A stretch of 64,000 nt of DNA from Rotaria socialis (taxonomy: Eukaryota > Rotifera > Eurotatoria > Philodinida > Philodinidae): NCBI GenBank assembly GCA_905331475.1, contig CAJNYU010002180.1, positions 1 to 64,000 on the forward strand, written 5' to 3'. Of this stretch, positions 13,301 to 23,238 are shown piece by piece; position 1 is the stretch's first letter, and each line of letters begins with the position of its first letter. The position numbers were made by a program, and so were the translations under genes. The notes under the pieces are model-generated. The model ran no database searches and had not been told where the DNA came from. It saw nothing but the letters and a program-made list of their open reading frames with translations.

Positions 13301-14367
13301 CTATCAGGTCGATCGCACAGATTACGAACATCGCTAAATATGACAACTTTTGAGAACTTTCCTCACAAAGTGATAGTGCGATACAAATAAAAAGAAGCTC
13401 TATTCGAAAATCTCTAAATAATAGTTTGTGAAATAGAAAGAATTTGGCTGAAAAAGAGTTTTGTGACCGTAACGGGCTTCTATCTTAATCTTTGGGACGG
13501 TATTATTGCATTAATGTCGGAAAAATCCCGAAAACAAAATCTTGAACGCTGTTTGATAACTCCTTTGATGTTGGATATGGACCACAGAGAGATTGTATTG
13601 TAAGCAAACTAGATAGACAAGAGAAAACAGGAAGATTCAGTGCTTCTTGCCTACGACCAGTGAAAGACCTTCGAGATACTAATTCCAATGAATCTGGTCG
13701 TTGTCGAATCGGGTACTGAGTGTGATCAGACGACTATGAAGTACTAGAACTTTCTTTCTTCTCTAAATCAAATTTCAGACTGTACATCGACATTGCCTAG
13801 AGAGCACAGCAATTACGGTGATTTGGGACCGAAAAATAACCTTATTGATTTTCGTTCTTTCTTCTGATTAAGCAAAATTTGACAGGAATTTGTGGTAATC
13901 GTTGAAATGTGTCAAGAAGCCGAGGAATTTTAGCATGGGAGCATATCGTGAATGAGAGCTGTTATACGTGAAAAGCGAAGAGGTGAAAAGAATCGAATTC
14001 GTTTCACTCGTCCTGCCATGTACGCGTTACAAAACTTTGCGTGTGTCTCATGGAGACTTTTGGTCGAAAATTGAAGTTATGTATTGATGTTTTGTACATC
14101 TATCCAAGATTCTACTCACCCCCGTAGTAGTATTGATCAATTGTTTTAAGCCAACCGACATCGTCGTGTGTGTGCGGTACTAGATGAACATTGAGTTTAT
14201 CTTCTTGGCCCAAATTGCATGACTAAAATAGAGATACGTTCATCATCTAATTATCAATATGGCTCGCTGTTCACATCATAGCTACAGCTGTTCTGTAACT
14301 TGCACGATGTTTCAAAACATTGTGTGACAACCAAAATAAGAATTACACAGTAGACCGAAATATTCAT
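7391..14367 (-). CDS. lysosomal alpha-mannosidase (glycoside hydrolase family 38)
   Basis: Multi-exon gene. It starts with [17 protein letters not shown], a signal peptide, at 14367. Exon 1 ends at 14275 and exon 2 is 14222-14120. Landmarks in order: [20 protein letters not shown] (zinc-binding H and D), [16 protein letters not shown] (12.9-13.1 kb), GGWCMNDEA and [10 protein letters not shown] with the nucleophile aspartate (about 12.6-12.8 kb), [27 protein letters not shown] (zinc histidine, 10.4-10.5 kb), [11 protein letters not shown] (8708-9046) and [10 protein letters not shown] (about 8030). The final exon, after a GTGAGT donor near 7514, encodes [14 protein letters not shown] and stops at 7391-7393. 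The enzyme hydrolyses terminal alpha-D-mannose from N-glycans in lysosomes. All catalytic landmarks are present and I see no break in the exons checked. Introns are unusually uneven: most are short, but those at about 11016-12115, 13080-14119 and 8079-8707 are 0.6-1.1 kb. Confidence 0.92.
11020..12115 (-). other. long intron of the alpha-mannosidase gene
   Basis: It lies between the exon ending in ...FIDAAHDQ (about 12116) and the exon starting [15 protein letters not shown] (about 11016). It is more GC-balanced than typical introns here, but I find no coding domain, inverted ends or target duplication. The forward frames in it have no recognisable content. Confidence 0.5.
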
Positions 14368-16680
14368 TGTTTGTTAACACAGCTATAGGTAGCTCGTCTT
14401 AGGTGCTTTACAGCCTGCAATTAATCGTTAGCTGAGAAGTTTGCACGTCATAGATAAAATCAGAGAGTGAAAGATAAGAGTAGAACTCTCAACGGCACAT
14501 CTATTTTCTTTTTGCAAGAGATGATGATAAGGGTGTGAGTGTTTGTAGATAAGTGTAAAACAAGGTACACACACACATCCTTCTTTTCTAATTTATTGAG
14601 TATTTCAGCAATCAAATTTTGATTACACACTTAAATCCTTAGGTTCGATCTACTCTATTTAAATAGAATATATGAATAAATAAAAATTCAGACAGTGTAT
14701 AGTTTTTATTATCTTTTGAAATATTTTAATGACAGTTTAATTCAATTGAAAAAGTAAGATTTGATATCTAATATGAAAAGTATATATTGATTATTCAGAA
14801 AAACACTTGAATAGGTGAAAAATTAGAATTTTTTTCATTCAAATGACCTATAAATATTCTTGAAATTTTATTATTATAGGTAGATAGTCTTTAATGCATG
14901 TAATCGTAGTAGACAGTGGTTGCTAACGTCTGTAATAGTGAAAATATGCCACAAGTCGTAACTATGGACAATAGTAATAAAAAAGACAGATTTTGACAGT
15001 TCATTAGAGATTGAATCGTAATTTATAATGATTTTCAATTAGTGAAACTAGCTTTTAATTACTGATGTGAGTAGTGGTGAGCATCAACAATCGATCTGAA
15101 CCAAAATTTTATCTAATTAGCGCACCTAAATGTTACTTATTTGATGATTTATGTCTTATTTTTTAGATGATGACAAAATCTTAGGGATAATTCTATTTTT
15201 GCAATCACATATAGATATCAAAATGAAGCTTTCAGGGCTTTCTTCAGCAATTCGGAGCCGTCGTTACGTATCCACCCGCCAGTCGAACTACTTATCAAAT
15301 CCTTCACCAAAGTATTCTCAACTAAGATAAACGTCGTATGCATGAATCACAAATAACGCCCTCTCTTTCATCATTGTATTCTATTCTATATCGTCGTATG
15401 AAAAAAAACGTCTTGTTTGACAATCTATGCAACAATAAATTCAATCGTTGATTCAATTATTCGATCATCTTTTCAAAATAAAATAGAACAGATACCATTA
15501 AAAAACCAGACATCTTTTTTCAAACATTTTCTTTGTTTCACTATACACCAAAGTATAATAATCTTCGTTGCTCTCTTATTTACTCTAGCTTCTTCCTTTT
15601 ATTTATTTCTCTTCATTGAATTCTTACATTTCTGATTTACTTAGATAATCTAGATAGACATATTAACTAAAATAGATAAATCAACAGAACATCAATAACA
15701 AAACAGTAGAAGCCTTAAGCGAAAACAAAGTCGAGCAATAGGAAAGTAATTGTGCTTGTTTGATCATTTTCTAAATGTCAAGCCCAATTGCTCCCGAACT
15801 CATATAGTTACGCTAGATTTGTATCACTTTTGACTAATACCTCGTTCGGCGAGAGAGAATCGATTTCTCTTACTCCTTCATTATTCATTTGAATACATGT
15901 TTTATTATTGATTATTAAAAGCACCCGCGATCCTGGCTTATTCATCATATCAAGGTCGATTTTTGTATGCTTTTAAAGCACTACCAAGTGCACCATTCAA
16001 TAGACAGCCATGAGTATCGTTAATCAATGATTCTAGATTGTGTTTATGCATAAAAAAGACTCATGTCAATATTACTGGAGAAATTGTTGTTATTTATGCA
16101 ACGAAAACTGGGGCAAGAAAAGCAGAAACATTTGAAAAAAGTCAGTGTTGGGGTAAGTTCTACTGCAGAGAGAATTGCAGCAAAAATCTAATCTTCAATT
16201 CGTTTTCAATTCACTGACTATTTGTGTTCATTCAATTTTTGTAAAATGTGAAATATTGGGCATTGCATTTTTCTTCCTTGGAAATTATTGAGAGAAAAAA
16301 ATCCAAGTTCTGATTCCAGTTTGATTTCGATCATGTTGTTTCGATACCATTTCTTTGCTCTTTAATCCATAAATACGACGTAGTTAAAAGTGCAACATAA
16401 TCTTTCTTCACCAGAAACGCAAATTATTCTTTTCATTTTATCATTCTCAAACATTTATTTTCATAAATACCAGCCAGCAATTATAATTTCATATTTTTAC
16501 GCAGCTGGTGATCAAGCTATAGATAATAGAAAAGTATGAGAACCGATAGAGCGATGGAATTCTGCAAAGGTGCCATGTTTCAAACAAAGATTTACGATAT
16601 TGAATGAATTGATAAGGGAAAGTCATCCGAACGCTTTCCAGGCTGATATAGCGGCCACCAAAGGAAATTTCTATAACGAC
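14368..16680. other. gene-free AT-rich region
   Basis: No gene is supported. It includes the hairpin at 14529-14582. A reading frame at 15417-15635 is low-complexity and hydrophobic and has no domain. Confidence 0.55.
14529..14582. repeat. telomere-like hairpin
   Basis: AAGGGTGTGAGTGT pairs with ACACACACATCCTT 27 bases downstream, giving about 14-base arms with few mismatches. Same style as the other G-rich hairpins in the window. Confidence 0.55.
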
Positions 16681-17047
16681 TAGAGGTGTCAGCCGAAGGG
16701 TTGAACGGCGACGGCGGGCAACAGTTTTCAATTTTTGAAGATTTCCAGCGGCTCGTTATTTGAATGAGTAATGTCTTCAGCGGTGGCTGCTACAAATTCT
16801 TAAAATTTTTTTCACAGCGGCGGCGTCGGCTGATATTTGTAAGTCCTTATGTAGCGGCGCCGGCTCAGGTAAAAATTCACTGACGAAANTTTTTATCTCT
16901 TGCAGCGGCGCAACGGCTAAACTTGTTTTTTCGCAGCGGCGGCTCCCCCAAAATTCTTAAAATTACTACTAATTTGGTGGCTGCGGCGGCTGATATTATT
17001 GAAAAATCGGATGCTGCGGCGGCTCAGCCGTACGGCTGACACCTCTA
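16681..17047. mobile_element. hAT-type MITE, CGGCGG-rich, 367 bases
   Basis: The ends are the perfect inverted repeat TAGAGGTGTCAGCCG / CGGCTGACACCTCTA. The flanking 8-mers are ATAACGAC (16673-16680) and ATAACGGC (17048-17055), one mismatch apart, fitting an 8-base target duplication. The interior is a run of GCAGCGGCGGCT-like units and has no gene. One N lies at 16889. Confidence 0.75.
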
Positions 17048-17544
17048 ATAACGGCCCATACTGGCTAGGTAGACTTTTCGTACTCTATCCGAAAATAAGA
17101 TAGACTAGCTAAGAAACCAGCGGCGTAACCAGAATTTTAAGACCAATGGGCAAACTTCTCTTGTGTCGAAAAAAATGATGGGCGAAATGAGCAAGGTTTT
17201 TATTAATGGGCCAAAACGTTTTGGCTCAACAAAGCATAATAACGTACAAAGAAAACATGCACAAGCTAATGTTGAGGATTCTTCCAATATGTATCTGTGC
17301 AGCACACGTGGACATTTTCCCTACGAACTATGTCATTTCACATCTTGATTTTTTCCTTTATGTTTTCGGATATACATCATTCGATTTTTCTTTTCTCGTC
17401 TATGAGTCACTCTATATATGTAAGCATCTATACACATATATGTGTTCGTGTATGTTTTCTTCGATCTATCCTTCTCTATCTTTACATAGCCAGTGTTTTC
17501 TCAATAAAACCGAACTCGTGTTCGCCCAAACTTAGAGTTAAAAT

Positions 17545-18765
17545 CAGGGATGCCAGATTTTCTTTCCTTTCTTAATCTTTTGTAGTTTTTGAGTTACGTA
17601 ACCACTGGCGAATACTTTAATATATCAGTAAATGATTGCGTTGCTGAACTTAAGAATGAATACTAATTTTTTTTTGAACGATTTTGTAAACATATTTTGG
17701 CTCAAAAACATTTATGAAAGGAATTTCAAACAAAGGAAAACTTGAAAAAAAATATAGAATTTATGTTCTATAATCTTTATTATTTTTTGTAAGATGTTTT
17801 TATCATCTGCACAGTTTATATATGATTTTTTTGCGCATATTTTTTTGTAAAGCGAGTTTTTGACTTCGTAAAAAAGTCCGATGTTTGGTGTCTTTAGCTA
17901 GTTGTTTTTGTATTAACAAACAATTGAAGGCCATGTAACTTGAAATTAAGGAGATTGTTCATAGTTGAATCAAATGAATGCTCTCACTCGCAGACCAACT
18001 AGTTTAAAACATGAGGTGCCAATAGCCTATACAGACCAAAATGTTTAAATTTCAAAATATTTACAGTTTATCATGTGTCCATACTACGAAATTTCATCGA
18101 CCTTCGCTTTCTTTTTTCGTCATCATTGGATGAAACACAACTATTTACATAAGGAGAAACAATATCACGCATATTCAACAGCAGTTTGACAACAACTAGA
18201 ATATTTTGTTTATTACCCTTATATTTAAAAACATGTTGTCTTCGACTTCTTGAAATTTGCTTTTTAATATGCGTGAGATTGTTTTTTCTTATGTAAATGG
18301 TCGTGCTCCATCCAACCATGGCCGAAAAAGAAAACTATATATGTTGATGAAATTTCGTAGTGTGGGCACACAATAAACTGGAAATTTTTTGAAACTCGAA
18401 TATCTCGACCTGTATACGCTAGTGGCAGCTCATATTTTTAACTAGTTAGTTTAACAGTGAGAGCATCCATTTGATCCTCACATAATCAATCTTCTTAGCC
18501 TACAGTACACGATCTTTTACTCTAAGCTATATAATGTTTGTATTGTCTTTCTTTACTATGAAATACTTTTGGAAATAAAGTATGAGTCGGTAAAAAAAGA
18601 TAAATACAGCATTTTGCGCCAGTAATTATGTCAACATGACAGCCATCGATTTGCAAAAAGTTACCCATTCTGATTATAGTTTCCGATTTTGGAGAAAAAT
18701 TCTGATTTTTTTCAAATTTTGAAAACAAGAATTTCTGATTTTTAAGTTTTCATCTGGTAGCCCTG
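17545..18765. mobile_element. hAT-type non-autonomous element B, inserted into element A
   Basis: It begins CAGGGATGCCAGAT and ends ATCTGGTAGCCCTG (12 of 14 bases inverted). The flanks are an exact 8-base duplication, GTTAAAAT, at 17537-17544 and 18766-18773. It lies entirely inside element A and in turn encloses a foldback structure at about 17948-18496. No transposase reading frame is present. Confidence 0.85.
17948..18496. repeat. foldback (long imperfect palindrome) inside element B
   Basis: The left arm (about 17948-18105) and right arm (about 18335-18496) are inverted copies. Shared landmarks include ATCAAATG..ATGCTCTCACT, AACTAGTT, and CTACGAAATTTCATC on one side with the matching reverse complement on the other. 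It is either a third insertion or the native centre of B. Confidence 0.65.
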
Positions 18766-19217
18766 GTTAAAATACCAGAAACGATTGCTTTCTTCTTATT
18801 TTCTAAATTTTTCACAGAAAGAACAAGCAAGGAGTGCATGTGTGTGTGGTTCAGACGGAAGAAAAATAATAGAATTACTATCTAATTCAAAAATGAATAA
18901 ACAACTCTGAAAAAGTAAAATTGCAATGGGCAAACGCTTACTAATAAAAGTTACAATGGGCAAATCTCCAAATGAAACGGGCAATTGCCCATTTGTCCCT
19001 TCCTTGGCTACGCCGCTGTAAGAAACTTGTACTATTTTCATTTCTATCCTGATTCATCTAGTCGCTTTTTATTGCTGAACAGAACTACAATGCTTCCGAA
19101 TTTTTAAAAAGTAAAGTTCTTGATCAGAGATCTAGTTAGTTTCTGCTTGATTAAAGCTCTCTATAGAGTTGAATTTTCATAGCTTTTAGTATGATTAACG
19201 TCTGTTTTAGTGTCAAC

Positions 19218-19739
19218 ATGAATTTTGGCTGTATATTATTCGCATTCGCATGCTTACTAGCGAACGTTGACAGCATGAAATTATTTGATAAATTTCAAGA
19301 AAGCGATGACACAACTGATACTAGTGAAGATAAAAGAAATGTGATCAGCGTTGACCGTCTATCACGAGCGCTTATGACCACTTTAGACGGTGGTTATTCG
19401 AAAGACTCCTGGACTGTCTATTATATGGGTAAAAAAGTTGATGGTGCAAGTGCTAATTCATTTCAATCACTTGGCGGTGGATATGGAAAAGATAGTTGGA
19501 CTGTCTATTATATGGGTAGAAAAGTTGATGGTGCAAGTGCTAATTCATTTCAATCACTTGGTGGTGGATATGGAAAAGATAGTTGGAATGTGTATTTTCA
19601 AGGTAGAAAAGTTGCTGGTGCAAGCGCTAATTCATTTCAATCGCTTGGCAGCGGCTATGGCAAAGATAGTTGGCATGTCTACTTGATGGGCAACAAAATT
19701 GATGGTGCGTCGCCGAACACATTCAATATTGGAAAATAA
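19218..19739 (+). CDS. secreted four-repeat protein, DKNYY-like
   Basis: Intronless. I place the start at the second ATG (19218) because it gives a compact signal peptide, MNFGCILFAFACLLANVDS; an in-frame ATG at 19191 adds nine residues. After an acidic, serine/threonine-rich linker come four tandem 29-residue repeats of the form GGYGKDSWxVYYMGxKVDGA followed by S-N-S-F-Q-S-L-G, ending at a stop. The spacing and residues (aspartate, V-Y-Y, G-x-K, G-A-x-x-x-F) resemble the DKNYY family, known mostly from bacterial secreted proteins of unknown function. The DNA repeats (87 bases) are closely similar, so the array grew recently. No function can be assigned. Confidence 0.75.
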   Translation: MNFGCILFAFACLLANVDSMKLFDKFQESDDTTDTSEDKRNVISVDRLSRALMTTLDGGYSKDSWTVYYMGKKVDGASANSFQSLGGGYGKDSWTVYYMGRKVDGASANSFQSLGGGYGKDSWNVYFQGRKVAGASANSFQSLGSGYGKDSWHVYLMGNKIDGASPNTFNIGK

Positions 19740-20347
19740 CAAAATCAAGATAGCACATGGGATATGTCTCAACTTATTCAAATAATTTGAATTGATTCAC
19801 TATTCAACCAGTACACGTATTTGAATCATCAGAATACTTTTTTTTTTGCCTATTTTCTTTTATTAGTTTCGTGGACAAGATAATCATAAACAGTTGTGGA
19901 TCTATTTAATCTCGAAATAAAAATGCATTCTAATGATACAATTCATTTCAGCTTTGAAACAATTGTGTGGGGTGTGGGTGTAGGCCATCTTTTTCAGCCC
20001 ACGAAAACCAAAATAAATACTAGACAAAATTTGCTAACCAATCTCCAAGAGATTTCTGGATGAATCTCTCCGCAAATATAACGAGGTAAATTTTTATGAA
20101 AATCGTATCTAGTAGCAGCATTCTTTGCACTGCTGCATATTTAAGACGTATTTGCTCTTTTGAAATTAGACTGTAAACATATCTTTGCAGCATATTTGAA
20201 TCAAAGATTAATACAAATTAATAAATATAATATTTTTCCTCGTTGTTTGCTTTCTTCTCACGTCAGTAATTCATTTATCTACTCAAGACTATAAGATCAC
20301 TATTTTCATTTGATCAACTAAATTAAAGACAAACTGGTTATTGAAAG
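19740..20347. other. spacer between the repeat protein and the GPCR
   Basis: It holds the AATAAA-type 3' signal region after 19915, a telomere-like tract GTGTGGGGTGTGGGTGTAGG at 19965-19984 without a good partner arm, and AT-rich DNA. An upstream GPCR exon could hide here, but I could not find one. Confidence 0.45.
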
Positions 20348-20368
20348 TTGCATGGAATTTCATTGATA

Positions 20369-21214
20369 ATGTTGACAACAATCATTTATTATTGGAATCC
20401 CCATTGTCGATCAACTTCGAATTTTCTTACGCGCAATTCTTGTATCGCCTTCCTCGTCTTTAATGTCACTATTGCCATTCAAATACCGAATCTTTTTCAA
20501 TTCCAACAACAACAGTCTATTAACAACTTGCTGGCAACATCTTCTCGAATTCGCGCTCTGCTATTCTTACTTGCTTGTATAGCAAAAATATTTTCTTACC
20601 TTATTCAGGCTATTTCACGTTATTTTATTATTATTCTTTACAAAAGTAAAATTCTACTCACTTACCATACAAATCTATTATTGACTGTGTTCAATTGGAT
20701 GTGTAGTCTAGTTCTCGGTAGTCAAATGTTGATCTCACCTGTTGCCTTTCGATACGAACCTGAGTCGCACTTTTGTGTCTTTACCACTAAAATGTTTCAT
20801 ACATCATTTACGTTGATAATTGTTGCTTTTCTCTTACATGTCACTATTGTTGTTCTCCTCTATGGTATTATTTTGCGCCATACAACACGAACTAATCTCG
20901 TTCATGTTAATCATGTTCTTCGAAACAATAACAAAAGAAATATCAAAGTATTTCGTAAGATTCTCCTAGTTGTAGCCGTGCTCATTGTTGGTGGAACGCC
21001 GTATCTTATCCTCCTTATAATCAATCTTATTAGTCAGATGCCATGGCCATTCTACTCTATATCTATCTTTTTTATCACACTTTCTGCTGTCATGGAATCG
21101 CTTATACTTTTCTTTACCAATAACGAAGTAAAAACTATAATCTATCGGAAACTTGGTTTTCATCATGCCACCGAAATTCGTGTATTTAATGTGAGAACAA
21201 CGACAAAAATTTGA
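20369..21214 (+). CDS. seven-transmembrane receptor (rhodopsin-like GPCR), N-terminus uncertain
   Basis: A single open frame encodes about 280 residues with six or seven hydrophobic segments. ISRYFIIIL sits at the end of the third helix in the position of the DRY motif. A later helix reads LLVVAVLIVGGTPYLILLII and the last is FFITLSAVMESLILFF followed by TNNEVKTIIYRKLG, where class A receptors have NPxxY and helix 8. It would sit in the plasma membrane and signal through G proteins. The first ATG in frame (20369) lies inside the first helix. The frame extends upstream to 20348 without another ATG, so either a 5' exon is missing or helix 1 is short. Bdelloids carry large families of divergent receptors of this type. 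The ligand is unknown. Confidence 0.65.
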   Translation: MLTTIIYYWNPHCRSTSNFLTRNSCIAFLVFNVTIAIQIPNLFQFQQQQSINNLLATSSRIRALLFLLACIAKIFSYLIQAISRYFIIILYKSKILLTYHTNLLLTVFNWMCSLVLGSQMLISPVAFRYEPESHFCVFTTKMFHTSFTLIIVAFLLHVTIVVLLYGIILRHTTRTNLVHVNHVLRNNNKRNIKVFRKILLVVAVLIVGGTPYLILLIINLISQMPWPFYSISIFFITLSAVMESLILFFTNNEVKTIIYRKLGFHHATEIRVFNVRTTTKI

Positions 21215-21898
21215 TCAGTCATATTGGCACAAATAGCATCGCTGCAACATCAGTCATTATCATATAGGTCTTCTTGACATTTTTCGAAATAAATCTTGAT
21301 TTGATGAGTATGACTCACGAGAGCTTGTCATCAGGATCACAATGGGAAACCAACATATAGTTTCACATTTTTGTAAACTATTAACAGCAATCAGAGGAAA
21401 ATCTAGATCGAAATAACAATAATCGTATTTTGATACTTAATCGTCTGAAAAAACCAGCATAGATAGTGGCAGACAGCTTCAAGGGACTATCGAGCACCAT
21501 GTACAAGTCACATCTGACTGGAATAGATATGAAGTATTTCCTTGTTGAATATTCTAGACTGCGAAATAAACCACGTGTAGAAACATGTCCAGATATGCAT
21601 AGAAAAAGATCAGCTTTTAATGGAGTGCGAACACTAGTTAGACCGTATTTCACATTTGTAATCTCGTTGGGATTACTCTAATAGCTTTTTCTTACGAACT
21701 AAAATCACATTCATGGCGTACACGTTTTTATTAAATATGAGTTTGCGAAGAAACTCTCGTGTTCATCGCTCATCTTGAATCAGTTTGCAGCTCGAATGAC
21801 TTGTTGATTGTTATTTTGTTCTTTCACATCATGCTATCGTCCCAATTACATATAAAGCAGACGTTTAAATATCCAACCATCATAGCGAACGAACGAGC
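21215..21898. other. spacer with no clear gene
   Basis: Two overlapping opposite-strand frames (21381-21653, 21466-21681) have no recognisable domain. I see nothing further except a TATA-like CATATAAAG near 21850. Confidence 0.4.
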
Positions 21899-22054
21899 AT
21901 GAAAGATTACGACAAATATCAAGGACGTTCAAATAAGAACAAACTGGTAAGCCGACTTAACTTTGAGCAGTACAATATTGAAAAGATCAATGATCTATCG
22001 GTAGTGGAATACAATAATAAAAATGAATTTGTTGAAACTGTTTTCTACAAATAA
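21899..22054 (+). CDS. candidate 51-residue peptide gene
   Basis: ATG at 21899 opens a 51-residue hydrophilic, lysine/asparagine-rich product beginning MKDYDKYQGRSNKNKLVSRL. A TATA-like ATATAAAG lies about 50 bases upstream. There is no domain and no signal peptide. Short frames of this length arise by chance in AT-rich DNA, so this is weak. Confidence 0.2.
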   Translation: MKDYDKYQGRSNKNKLVSRLNFEQYNIEKINDLSVVEYNNKNEFVETVFYK

Positions 22055-22871
22055 TCTTAAAGTATGAAATTCTCAAGTGTAAATATACCACATTTTGAAT
22101 CTGATTATTTCAGTATTTGTAAATCGAATGGTGAAGCTTTTTAAATAAGCTAAGATTTTATTGAATAACAAATAAGATCTATGATGACAACGAACTTTAT
22201 TGCGTCTACTATTGTTAGCAGTGCTGCTATTTGTGTATTCACCCGAAGTTGCTCTGGTTAGGAAAATTTTGCTAAAATTTATCAAAATATGACCAGTGAT
22301 TAATGCTCTATATTATAGGTTATATGAAATTAATAATTTAACAAAGAAAAACGATGGAATTTGTCGACAGAGTCTATTTTCTACTTTTTCTCGGAATTTA
22401 ACTTTTTTTTCCAAAACTCGATTACCGTAACAAAACATACATGTACTAGAATCGCCTTCATTAGGGTGCAGAGTGTGTGAGTGCTAATATAAAAATTGAT
22501 TTATTCATGTATTCAGTCAATTTTTATATTAAATTAAAGATCTTTTGTTTTCCCTATTGACTGACATATAAACATATGGTCAAAACCAGAGAAAACTATT
22601 TGACTACTTCAGCTTTTTTTTAAATATTAGACGACTGAAAAAAGAAAAAAAAATATAAAATGCGCCAATCCAATGATGGCGTAGATATTATGGACTCAAA
22701 ATTATAAGGGTCATCAAGGACTGATAAAAAAGAGTTGGCTGTGTATCATGTAGCAATTCGATTAAGTAGGCACTGTTGAAGCTTTTATCTGATCGATTGA
22801 TATATGCATGCCTGTTTAAGAAGCAGCAATCATTTTCTTTACTAAAATATATTGAAACAAAAAATTATAAG

Positions 22872-22935
22872 ATGAGTCGTGGATATTTGTTGATAATTTT
22901 TCTTGCTTCTATTCTCGTTGTTTTCTCAATGGGCG
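22872..22935 (+). CDS. orphan signal-peptide exon
   Basis: ATG at 22872 encodes MSRGYLLIIFLASILVVFS, a convincing signal peptide, and the frame then meets GGCG|GTACGT, a plausible splice donor at 22936. Without splicing it would be a 26-residue peptide ending at TGA. I could not find the next exon. The presumed intron begins with a telomere-like tract (22979-22994) and the next gene is on the other strand. It may be the 5' end of a small secreted-protein gene or a remnant of one. Confidence 0.3.
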
Positions 22936-23238
22936 GTACGTATGAAAAATGAATAACTAGCAAAATGTAAATCTAAAAGGGTGTGGGTGTGGTTGTCGAT
23001 TCTCGCTTCGATTCATATATCTTCCCTTGTGCCCTCGTGTGATAAATCGCCATTTCATGGAAAAAACTTATCTTCAATGTTTCTTTGATTTCTCTACAAA
23101 ACTATAATCAGTATAAAAAATTCTACGAGATGAAAGTATTAAAATTTGATTTGAAAATACATCTGAGATAAGCATATCCGCAAGTATATTAAAAAACTAC
23201 GATTGATTTTTAACAAATCTCGTACATGAGCTCTTCAA

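Larger units (their letters stand above)
17118..19018. mobile_element. hAT-type non-autonomous element A (outermost of a three-level nest)
   Basis: It begins CAGCGGCGTAACCA and ends TGGCTACGCCGCTG, inverted with one mismatch. The flanks are an exact 8-base duplication, TAAGAAAC, at 17110-17117 and 19019-19026. Removing the inner element leaves about 670 bases with GGGCAAA/TTTGCCC-type subterminal motifs and no transposase. Confidence 0.85.

Noticed and set aside
17206-17575. Forward frames of about 60-110 residues in element A
   Set aside because: Overlapping low-complexity frames inside a non-autonomous element; no transposase motif.
19390-19686. 98-residue frame with its own internal repeats
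   Set aside because: Out-of-frame reading of the 87-base repeats of the DKNYY-like gene.
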